Shown here one piece after another: positions 56,568 to 64,000 of a stretch of 64,000 bases of DNA. The notes under the pieces were generated by a model. It was not told where the DNA came from, searched no databases, and was given only the letters and a program-made list of their open reading frames with translations. Origin of the DNA: Ignavibacterium sp. (GTDB lineage: Bacteria > Bacteroidota > Ignavibacteria > Ignavibacteriales > Ignavibacteriaceae); the NCBI RefSeq assembly GCF_025998815.1, contig NZ_AP026678.1, positions 1,178,001 to 1,242,000 of the forward strand. Reading direction: 5' to 3'. Positions within the stretch are counted from its first letter, which is position 1; each line of letters starts with the position of its first letter. A program made the position numbers and the translations under genes.

Positions 56568-58519
56568 TATACTGAAACCTCTTCTTTAGATTTTTTTATT
56601 TCAATAAAATGAATAACCTGATTTACAATTCCATCGGGATCAATTCCAAGCAATTTATGGAGTTCTTCTTGCGTACCGTGGTCAACGAATTTATCGGGCA
56701 AACCTATTCGCAGGATATCGTTCTTATAATTTTTATCTGAGAAGTATTCAACAATACCGCTTCCAAATCCACCAATAATTGAATTTTCTTCCAATGTAAC
56801 AATCTTCCTGAATTTCGATGCAACATCATCAAGCAAATCTGTGTCTAGCGGTTTTGCAAATCTCATATTTATTACTTCAGCGTGTACTCCCTGACTTTCA
56901 AGTTTCTCTGCTGCTATTAAAGCATAATTAACCATCGAACCGAATGCAAGTAAAGCAACATCTTCACCTGATTTTAATATTTCTGCTTTGCCAATTTCAA
57001 TTTTTTCAAAACCTGGTTTTACTTCAACACCAAGCGCAGAACCTCTAGGATAACGCAATGCGATTGGACCGTCTTTGTATTCAACAGCAGTGTATAACAT
57101 ATTTCTTAGTTCAGCTTCATCCTTCGGTGCCATAATGACCATACCTGGAATAAACCGTAGATATGATACATCAAATGCACCGTGGTGAGTTGGTCCATCA
57201 GCTCCAACAAGTCCTGCTCTGTCCATCACGAAAACAACATGAAGCTTCTGAAGTGCAACATCGTGAATAATTTGATCGAAAGCTCTTTGCAGAAAAGTAG
57301 AATAAATTGCTACTACCGGAATTATTCCCTGAGTTGCCAATCCTGCAGCAAAAGTAACAGCGTGTTCTTCAGCAATTCCTACATCAAAATAATTTTTTGG
57401 ACATTCTTTCTGCAAAATATCCAAACCTGTACCGTCAGGCATTGCGCCTGTTATTCCAACAACCTTAGGGTTTTGTTTTACGATTTCAACAAGAGCGTTT
57501 CCAAAAATTGTTGTGTATGCAGGTGGTGCGCCTTCTTTTTTATATGCCTTTCCGGTTAGTTTATCGAATGGAGTTGAGGCATGTAATCTCTGAACATGTC
57601 CTTCGGCTGGCTTATAACCTTTCCCTTTTTCAGTTATTGCGTGAATAAGAATCGGACCTTTAAGAGTTTTAACATGTTCAAAAATTCTGATTAGTTGATG
57701 AAGGTTATGTCCATTTACCGGTCCAAAATATCTGAAGCCAAGAGCTTCGAAAAGCATTCCGGGAGTTACAACAGCTTTTATACCGCTTTCAAGTCTTGCA
57801 GCTATTTTCCTTAGTCTGTCGCCAAATGCATCTAACTTTCCTGTTAAATCCCAAATTTGTGCTTTGAATTTGTTGTAATCCGGATGTGAAATCATTTCTG
57901 TAAAGTAATTCGAAATTTGCCATACATTCGGAGCAATAGACATTCTGTTATCATTCAAAACAACAATTAAATCTGATTTAAGAACTCCGGAATTATTCAT
58001 TGCTTCATAAGCCATTCCACCAGTCATTGCACCGTCACCAATAATTGCAATTACTTTTCTATTTGGTTCATTATTCAAATCTCTTCCGACTGCCATTCCA
58101 AGCGCAGCAGAAATACTTGTTGTAGCATGACCAGCACCAAATGCATCATATTCGCTTTCAGTTCTTTTAAGAAAACCACTTATTCCACCAAACTTTCTGA
58201 TTCTTTTCAGTGCTTCTTTTCTGCCTGTTAAAATTTTGTGCGGATATGCCTGATGACCTGTATCCCAAACAACTAGATCATAAGGAGTATTAAAAACTTT
58301 ATGAACTGCTACAGTTAATTCAACCGTTCCAAGACCACCACCAAAATGTCCACCGATTTCCGAAATAGTATCAACAAGATATTCGCGAATATCCTTACAT
58401 AACTGTTTTAATTCAGCAACATCCATCTGTTTTATATCAGAGGGATAGTTGACTTTTGAAAGAACCGGATACTTTTGTTCGTTGGTAGTTTTGTTTTCTC
58501 CGTTGTTATTCATCATCAC
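56567..58519 (-). CDS. dxs: 1-deoxy-D-xylulose-5-phosphate synthase
   Basis: First enzyme of the MEP isoprenoid pathway, 650 residues. The TPP site is GDGAMTGGMAYEAMNNSG (with the later Asn), HFGGGLGTVELTVAVH lies at the N-terminus, GVAEEHAVTFAAG is present here as GIAEEHAVTFAAG, and DRAGLVGADGPTHHGAFD follows. Full length. It overlaps xseB by 14 bp, part of the common xseA-xseB-dxs linkage. Confidence 0.97.
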   Translation of the reverse strand: MMMNNNGENKTTNEQKYPVLSKVNYPSDIKQMDVAELKQLCKDIREYLVDTISEIGGHFGGGLGTVELTVAVHKVFNTPYDLVVWDTGHQAYPHKILTGRKEALKRIRKFGGISGFLKRTESEYDAFGAGHATTSISAALGMAVGRDLNNEPNRKVIAIIGDGAMTGGMAYEAMNNSGVLKSDLIVVLNDNRMSIAPNVWQISNYFTEMISHPDYNKFKAQIWDLTGKLDAFGDRLRKIAARLESGIKAVVTPGMLFEALGFRYFGPVNGHNLHQLIRIFEHVKTLKGPILIHAITEKGKGYKPAEGHVQRLHASTPFDKLTGKAYKKEGAPPAYTTIFGNALVEIVKQNPKVVGITGAMPDGTGLDILQKECPKNYFDVGIAEEHAVTFAAGLATQGIIPVVAIYSTFLQRAFDQIIHDVALQKLHVVFVMDRAGLVGADGPTHHGAFDVSYLRFIPGMVIMAPKDEAELRNMLYTAVEYKDGPIALRYPRGSALGVEVKPGFEKIEIGKAEILKSGEDVALLAFGSMVNYALIAAEKLESQGVHAEVINMRFAKPLDTDLLDDVASKFRKIVTLEENSIIGGFGSGIVEYFSDKNYKNDILRIGLPDKFVDHGTQEELHKLLGIDPDGIVNQVIHFIEIKKSKEEVSV

Positions 58520-58739
58520 CTTCGTAGTTTGATTTATTACTAACTTCTTTTTTTAGTTTGGTTATTTTTAATTCCGCATTTTCGAGAATAGCTAAGCACT
58601 CTTTTGAAAGTTTTATCCCTTCTTCAAAAAGACTTATTGATTCTTCAAGTTTCACATCACCGCTTTCAAGTAATTCAGAAATTTGTTCGAGACGTTTCAA
58701 TTTCTCTTCGAAAGATTTTGAGGTTTTTCCTTTAGTCAT
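58506..58739 (-). CDS. xseB: Exodeoxyribonuclease VII small subunit
   Basis: A protein of 77 residues with [20 protein letters not shown] and [20 protein letters not shown], the two helices of XseB that wrap the large subunit. Intact, and overlapping the xseA end by 4 bp. Its presence beside a frameshifted xseA matters for judging whether the enzyme still works. Confidence 0.94.
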   Translation of the reverse strand: MTKGKTSKSFEEKLKRLEQISELLESGDVKLEESISLFEEGIKLSKECLAILENAELKITKLKKEVSNKSNYEGDDE

Positions 58740-59925
58740 TTCTTTTCCAGCTTAATTTCACCGTCATAAAATTTTATTGAAACAGATTTCCCGGGATTGT
58801 AAAATTGTTTTCGTGTAACAAAATTATCATCTTGTTTGATAAGTGTGAAACCTTTCTTTAATGTTTTTTCAATATCGTATGAATTTATAATTGAAAAATA
58901 TTTCTGAGTTTCTTTCTCTGCCAATAAAATTTTCTTATCAATTTGTTGAGAAATTTTATAAAACAAGTTATCAATCTTTTGATAAAAATTCCTGACCTTT
59001 TCTAATGGATATCTGAACATATATGAATCGAGAACATCATTTATTCTTTGTCTGTAATCATAAACGGATTGTTCAATTAATTCCTCCATATGTTCAACAG
59101 CATAGTTAATAGCATTTATTAATTCGTTTTTATCGGGAGTAGCTATTTCCATTGCGACTGATGGAGTTGGTGCTCGCAAATCTGCTACAAAATCAGCAAT
59201 AGTAAAATCAATTTCGTGTCCTATACCGGTTATAACAGGAATTTTCGAATTATAAATAGCCCTTGCAACAATCTCTTCATTAAATGCCCAAAGGTCCTCT
59301 ATTGAACCTCCGCCTCTTGCAACAATTATAACATCAATATCTTTTAAATTGTTCAATTTATGTAAACTGTCAACTATATCTTCAGCAGCACCGCTTCCCT
59401 GAACTTTTGTTGGGGCAATAATTAACTCAACTAATGGAAATCTTCTTTCAGCAACTGAAATCATATCACGGATTGCAGCACCGTCAATTGCTGTTACAAT
59501 TCCAATCTTATTTGGGAAGAATGGAATTTTTCGTTTTCCTCTCTTCATCAAACAAACCTTCGGCTTTTAATTTCTGTTTTAATCTTTCGAATGCTGCCTG
59601 AAGTTCACCTTCACCGGCTGGTTTCATACTCCGAACATCAATCTGATAATTTCCTCTTGGCGGATAAACAGTAATTCTTCCCGTAACGACTACTTTCATT
59701 CCATCCTGTGGAGTGAAGAAAACATAATTATTTAATCCACGCCACATAGTGCAATTGATTACAGCATTTTCATCTTTAAGATTGAAAGTACCAGTGACCG
59801 GAAATATGAGATTTGAAATTAGATATTTCCCCTTCAACTGAAATATTTTCAAATGCTGACTCGAGAACAAACTTGATTGATTGAGTCAGTTCACTAACAG
59901 TAAATATTTGTTTCTCTTCATTCAA
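58736..59925 (-). pseudogene. xseA: Exodeoxyribonuclease VII large subunit, two +1 frameshifts
   Basis: The protein is complete only if two frameshifts are bridged. The N-terminal OB-fold starts at about 59925 (TTG): [38 protein letters not shown], then TAA at 59778-59776. One base over it continues [17 protein letters not shown] through PRGNYQIDVRSMKPAGEGEL to GLFDEERK. A second +1 in an A4 run (59537-59534) leads to [20 protein letters not shown]. The catalytic half is intact ([35 protein letters not shown]). Removing one base in GAAA at 59784-59787 and one in the A run restores the normal family sequence. It may be a real pseudogene or consensus errors. Confidence 0.85.
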
Positions 59926-59962
59926 TATTAAAGTAGAATTATTTTGATGGTTTTAAAGAAAA

Positions 59963-60784
59963 TTACTTTTGAATTTCAATATTGTTCTCAAGTTTACTAT
60001 AATCTAATTCGGAACCAAGCAAACTGTGAGGAATCAGAAATACAACAAACATTAAAACTGAAGCTGCAATTATCCATCTCTGTAGTTTTGATGAGCGCTT
60101 CATCATCACAAATGCTATAATCCATCCAATAAGAGCAATTAAAGTTTTATTGTCTGTTAAATCATATCCGAATGGAAAACCAGTCCAGAAAGCACCGAAT
60201 GCAAAATACTGAACTAATGGACCAAAGATAAATCCACCCAAAATTAAAAATATCATAGTAAGGTAAACGAGAAGATTATATTTGGGTTCTTTGTTAAAAA
60301 ATTCCAATCCTGCTCTCGTTGAAAATAACATCGCAAGAAAAATGAAAATAACATGTGGAATCAAAATATAACTTGGTACAATGCCTTTAAATCTTATTAC
60401 GACAGGTTTATCCTGAGGAATAAGAACCTGATATTCATCATCAGTTAAAATGATTCTGTACTCAAGTTTTCCAGCCGGAGGTTGAGGTGGTAAAGCTCCA
60501 ACCAGTTCACCATCTTTAAATTTCATTCTCTGAATTCGCCAAGTATCATTTGTCTTATATCTTTTCCATTCGAGAACGCCGGTTACATTTTCATCTCTGA
60601 CTTTGATTCTTACCACATGATGATCATCGCCAGAATGTGAACGATCAAGTGAATAATTTATTGTAAAATCTTTAAGAACTATTTTACCTTTGATTGGATA
60701 AGTCGGACCTGTTAATCGTTGGAAAAATGCTGTACCAATTGTTAAAATTAAAGCAATTAACCAAAGTATTACTGATTTTTTCAT
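59963..60784 (-). CDS. Membrane protein of unknown function
   Basis: A protein of 273 residues. There is an N-terminal helix (SVILWLIALILTIGTAFF), then a soluble beta-rich extracytoplasmic domain (about 28-125) with FQRLTGPTYPIKGKIVLKD and ALPPQPPAGKLEYRIILTDD, then four helices at about 130-262. I do not recognise the family. It lies 48 bp after the TonB-dependent receptor and may be co-transcribed with it. Confidence 0.72.
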   Translation of the reverse strand: MKKSVILWLIALILTIGTAFFQRLTGPTYPIKGKIVLKDFTINYSLDRSHSGDDHHVVRIKVRDENVTGVLEWKRYKTNDTWRIQRMKFKDGELVGALPPQPPAGKLEYRIILTDDEYQVLIPQDKPVVIRFKGIVPSYILIPHVIFIFLAMLFSTRAGLEFFNKEPKYNLLVYLTMIFLILGGFIFGPLVQYFAFGAFWTGFPFGYDLTDNKTLIALIGWIIAFVMMKRSSKLQRWIIAASVLMFVVFLIPHSLLGSELDYSKLENNIEIQK

Positions 60785-60832
60785 TTTCAGATAATAAAAT
60801 TTTTTGTGGTGTGAAATTTATGAATGTTTAAG

Positions 60833-63382
60833 CTAAAACTTAACTGCAAAACCTAAGGTCGGAAGAATCGGGAACATATTATTTTGTTCACGAGCAAGTT
60901 GCAGGTCTTCTGTAATGTACCAATCATATCCGACAACATTTTTTCTGTTGTAAACATTAACAACATCAAGATAAAAATTCCAATCAAGATTCCAGAAGTT
61001 TGCAAGAAAATTAAGACGGATATCAAGTCTATGATAAGCTGGTTTTCTCGCGTTTAATTTTTGATTTCCGAAATCAATATCATAAATAACCTGACCTTCT
61101 GCATTTGGATTTCCAAATGGTTTTCGGGTGGCAATTACCGGAGTATCAAAAACTCCGTCACCGTTTGTATCACTATAAATAACTCTTGGCTTTATACCTA
61201 ATGGAATACTTATAGGAAAGCCGGAACCATATTGCCAGCGAACTCCGACATTAAACCAACTATTAAATTCATAATTAAGAACTACATTGACAGTATGCCT
61301 TTGATCAAAACGGAAAGGAAGAGTTTCTCCAGATTCATAACGATCAGCATATGCCAGAGAATAAGAAATCCAACCTGAAAATCTCGAACCTCTTTCAATA
61401 TTTCTTTTTGCAAGAAAGAATTCAAAGCCATAAGCTTCTCCATCAGAATTGTTAATTGGAATTTGAGTAACCGAATCACCAATAACAGGTACTGGTCTTG
61501 TCCAGCTGGCTGAAAGTTTTGGATCTTTTCCCGGAATTGGTTCCGTAATGAATCTTGTCCCAGGAATAATTTTTTGCACTATAAGATTATCAAAATTTTT
61601 GTAGTAAGATTCAAATCTCAAACTCCATTCATTAGTCAGCCATCTTTCAATTCCAACTACATAATGAGTTGCTTTTTCTGCTTCGAGTGACTTTGTAAAT
61701 CTTTCGTCCAGATCGAACAGGACATTTTGATCACGAAGTTTTTCATATCCGGGAGATTGATAATAAATTCCCCAAACAGCTCTTAAAGTTGTGATTTCAT
61801 CTATTGCATAAGACATCGAAAGTCTTGGAGCAACATATTGCTTATCCAATAGATCATAATAATCAAATCTGAGACTTGGATTGAAATAAAATCTGTTTGT
61901 CACTTTAAAGTTATTCTGAACATATGCTCTGTATCTGTTATAATTTTTCACATCTTTTATATCACTCAATGCAGCTCTGAATTGCGGGTTCGCTCTGAAA
62001 ATAGCTTCAAGCTGAGGATCAAGTTCAAAGTTAAAATCAATTGTTGTTTCCATTCTATCAAAACCAACTCCGGCTTCAAAAGTGTTTTCACCCCAAAGGT
62101 AGGTGAATTTATCATCGAAAGAGATTTTCCGATAGTCAAATGTTCCATTGAATTTAAAACCAAGAAGATATGGTTTTAATGTATCAGGAATTGCATCTTC
62201 GAAAGTTGATCTGTTCAGTGATGGATCAAGAATTTGAGAATCGAAATCCGTATCGCCATTATTTTTATACCAGGATACAATTACTTTGTTTAATAATTTT
62301 CTGGAAGGTGCAAAATGCCAGGCAGCAGCCAGAACATCATTTCTTGTAATATTAAAAACTCCAACACTATCCGGAGTGTTTCTATCTTTTCCACTAATTA
62401 CATTTACTCCATCGCGCGAAAGTATTCCATTTAAGAGTATTTTACTTCCGTTAAAAGGACCAAAAACAAGCTTTGCCTGAAAGTCATAAAAATTTGGGAA
62501 GGAAGTGTTATCATCAACTAATCCGGCACTTTTAACAAAAGGTTCAATGATCAAATCATAATATGTTCTTCTGGAATTTATTAGCCAGCTTCCTTTTATG
62601 TTAAAAGGATTTCTTCCTTCCAAAACAATATTCGCATCAACAATTGAAGCATTGATATTTCCTTTAAACGCTTTGGATGCATCGCCCTCTCTGTTGGTAA
62701 CATCGAGAACCGCAGATAATCTGTCACCATACTTAGCCGGAAATCCACCTGAAATAAGATTTACATCTGAAACTGCATCAGGATTGAACATACTTATCAC
62801 ACCATACAAGCGATATGGATTAAAGACTTCAATATCATCCATAATGATTAGGTTCTGATCCGGACCACTGCCACGAACAATTAGCTGAGAAGAAAAATCA
62901 TTTGGGGCAACTACACCGGGAAGAGATTGTAATGTTCTGAAAACATCTTCAACTCCACCAGCAAGGATTTTCGCACTTCTGGGATTTAAATCTATGAGAC
63001 TTGTTCTAGTGTCTTTTTGCTCCTGTTGTCTTAAAGCAGTTACAACAATAGTTTGAACTTCAATCACTTTTTCCTTTAAAGTAATATTCAGTTCAACTGT
63101 TTTGTCAGGAAGAATTTCAACATCAATTTCCTGAGTTTCGTAACCAACTGCACTAAATCTTATTTCAAGTTCTTTGGCAGGAAGATTTTTAAGATGATAT
63201 TCTCCATCAGTATTTGTTGCATCACCAATACCAAGCTCAGGCACAAATACATTAACAGATGGAATTGGATTTCTTCCATCAGTAACTTTTCCTTTGAGAT
63301 TGCCTGATTGAGGAAGTATTAATGTTGAATAAATTAAGATTATTAAAATTATAAATCGCATAGAATTTCTTTTTTCATACAA
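60833..63382 (-). CDS. TonB-dependent receptor with carboxypeptidase-like regulatory domain
   Basis: Outer-membrane transporter of 849 residues. Signal peptide, then a CarboxypepD_reg-like domain (about 30-110: GKVTDGRNPIPSVNVFVPEL, TDGEYHLKNLPAKELEIRFS). The plug domain is at about 120-235 with LQSLPGVVAPNDFSSQLIVR and DDIEVFNPYRLYG. The 22-strand barrel region runs to the C-terminus, ending LGFAVKF with a terminal Phe. An alternative ATG at 63361 also gives a good signal. No SusD partner is present, so the substrate cannot be inferred. Confidence 0.92.
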   Translation of the reverse strand: MYEKRNSMRFIILIILIYSTLILPQSGNLKGKVTDGRNPIPSVNVFVPELGIGDATNTDGEYHLKNLPAKELEIRFSAVGYETQEIDVEILPDKTVELNITLKEKVIEVQTIVVTALRQQEQKDTRTSLIDLNPRSAKILAGGVEDVFRTLQSLPGVVAPNDFSSQLIVRGSGPDQNLIIMDDIEVFNPYRLYGVISMFNPDAVSDVNLISGGFPAKYGDRLSAVLDVTNREGDASKAFKGNINASIVDANIVLEGRNPFNIKGSWLINSRRTYYDLIIEPFVKSAGLVDDNTSFPNFYDFQAKLVFGPFNGSKILLNGILSRDGVNVISGKDRNTPDSVGVFNITRNDVLAAAWHFAPSRKLLNKVIVSWYKNNGDTDFDSQILDPSLNRSTFEDAIPDTLKPYLLGFKFNGTFDYRKISFDDKFTYLWGENTFEAGVGFDRMETTIDFNFELDPQLEAIFRANPQFRAALSDIKDVKNYNRYRAYVQNNFKVTNRFYFNPSLRFDYYDLLDKQYVAPRLSMSYAIDEITTLRAVWGIYYQSPGYEKLRDQNVLFDLDERFTKSLEAEKATHYVVGIERWLTNEWSLRFESYYKNFDNLIVQKIIPGTRFITEPIPGKDPKLSASWTRPVPVIGDSVTQIPINNSDGEAYGFEFFLAKRNIERGSRFSGWISYSLAYADRYESGETLPFRFDQRHTVNVVLNYEFNSWFNVGVRWQYGSGFPISIPLGIKPRVIYSDTNGDGVFDTPVIATRKPFGNPNAEGQVIYDIDFGNQKLNARKPAYHRLDIRLNFLANFWNLDWNFYLDVVNVYNRKNVVGYDWYITEDLQLAREQNNMFPILPTLGFAVKF

Positions 63383-63416
63383 ACAAAGAATTTTGGAAAA
63401 TCATTCCAAAATCCAT

Positions 63417-64000
63417 TTATAAATAAATAGAAAAGAATCCCGAGTAAAGTCCCAAATTTATCTCGTGAAAGTGCGATTTATTCCCGGATGGTTGAAAATT
63501 GTATCTGTAACGAGTGAAGATTGTGAAAGTATCAAAAAGTCTGAAAAGTCCTATTGTAAATTCAGCTGCAATGCCATTGTTTCCGGCAAAGTTTGTGTAA
63601 CCTCCAATTCCCGGAGCAACATATTCTATTACTGGTAACTCAAATAATCTTTTATAACTCGTTCTGAAAAATTTTTTGTCCTCTGCTTTGAAGATGTATG
63701 TTAATTCAATTGCAAAATATGATGCGGGATATCGAAAGCTTTTTGATCTGAATGACAGGAATGGAATTTCTTTTGTCAAACTAAAATATGATTGACCATT
63801 TTGTATTACATAGTTTGGTGTCGGAAGAAGAAAAACAAATCCACCGAATAAACACAAAGTAAGTAAACTTGAACCTCCGGTTATAACAGGTTCATATGGT
63901 AGATCGAAATCAAAAGTTTCTGAAGTAACCCGATTGCCAAGAGAATCCTCCACCTGAATAACAAACTGCACTTGTTTATCGATAAAAAATAGTTTTGTTA
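63417..64000 (-). CDS. Protein of unknown function, 5' end beyond window
   Basis: Open frame reaching the window edge. A GTG at 63971 could serve as a start, but in-frame codons continue upstream (reading KLFFIDKQ before VQFVIQVEDSLGNRV), so the true start is probably outside. The visible 190 or so residues contain one hydrophobic segment (LLTLCLFGGFVFLLPTP) and a C-terminal region of short amphipathic strands ending GLYSGFFSIYL, possibly outer-membrane. It is followed 34 bp later by the TonB-dependent receptor. Confidence 0.6.
   Translation of the reverse strand, partial: TKLFFIDKQVQFVIQVEDSLGNRVTSETFDFDLPYEPVITGGSSLLTLCLFGGFVFLLPTPNYVIQNGQSYFSLTKEIPFLSFRSKSFRYPASYFAIELTYIFKAEDKKFFRTSYKRLFELPVIEYVAPGIGGYTNFAGNNGIAAEFTIGLFRLFDTFTIFTRYRYNFQPSGNKSHFHEINLGLYSGFFSIYL

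Noticed and set aside
59508-59870. A separate small gene starting at the ATG at 59870 ahead of the xseA catalytic part
   Set aside because: Its first 30 codons are out of frame with the XseA OB-fold, which reads on in another frame up to about 59925; it is a product of the frameshift.

Overview
The window is low-GC, densely packed bacterial DNA, most likely from an Ignavibacteria/Ignavibacteriales-type member of the Bacteroidota-Chlorobi group. The reasons are surface proteins with a type IX secretion sorting domain of the NYPNPFNPTT kind, lipoproteins and a TonB-dependent receptor (so a Gram-negative envelope), several TTG starts with few strong Shine-Dalgarno sites, and promoters in which a -35 TTG box lies 17 bp from a TAnnTTTG box. 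The taxon is an inference from gene content. No rRNA, tRNA or CRISPR array was seen.

Layout: (1) 1-10.9 kb, minus strand: a compact exopolysaccharide operon reading from a Wza-like exporter and a Wzz/GumC-like chain-length protein through a shrunken methyltransferase, a MurJ-like flippase, a D-glucuronyl C5-epimerase homologue, a GT9, an O-antigen ligase/polymerase and a GT4 to an asparagine synthetase cut by the window edge. (2) 10.9-14.5 kb, minus: ybaB, recR, a methyltransferase, two tandem lipoproteins (one apparently starting at ATT) and ftsX. (3) 14.6-22.5 kb, plus: a divergent PurC-like protein, psd, pssA, purS, purQ and tatA up to a terminator; then gatA with a GNAT; then sucD with a lysine-rich tail, ndk and a lipoprotein. 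(4) 22.5-34.6 kb, minus: nfeD; tgt-yajC-ribBA; and an eight-gene run thyA-folA-mutL-acyl-CoA mutase-UbiA prenyltransferase-lipoprotein-CNNM transporter-DCC protein. (5) 34.7-41.9 kb, minus: a tandem duplication of a two-gene secreted-protein module. Each unit has a beta-helix protein with a sorting domain followed by a second secreted protein, and both second genes are broken. (6) 41.9-46.9 kb, minus: nuoABCDEF, interrupted between nuoD and nuoE by a 23S-rRNA-intervening-sequence-type gene flanked by inverted repeats. (7) 47-50.5 kb, plus: an outer-membrane protein, an anti-sigma-type ATPase and mdh. (8) 50.5-64 kb, minus: rplU-rpmA; xseA-xseB-dxs-oxidoreductase-phoB-phoR-GT2-GT-C, with xseA carrying two +1 frameshifts; a membrane protein; a TonB-dependent receptor; and a gene cut by the window edge.

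Most genes are housekeeping (purine, folate, riboflavin, isoprenoid, phospholipid, TCA, respiration, DNA repair). The accessory content is the exopolysaccharide locus with its uronic-acid epimerase, the duplicated secreted module, and the small element inside the nuo operon. The most unusual observations are the tandem module with conserved ends and a replaced middle, the intervening-sequence-like element in nuo, the PurC-like protein lacking family motifs, the double-frameshifted xseA, and the recurring promoter signature.
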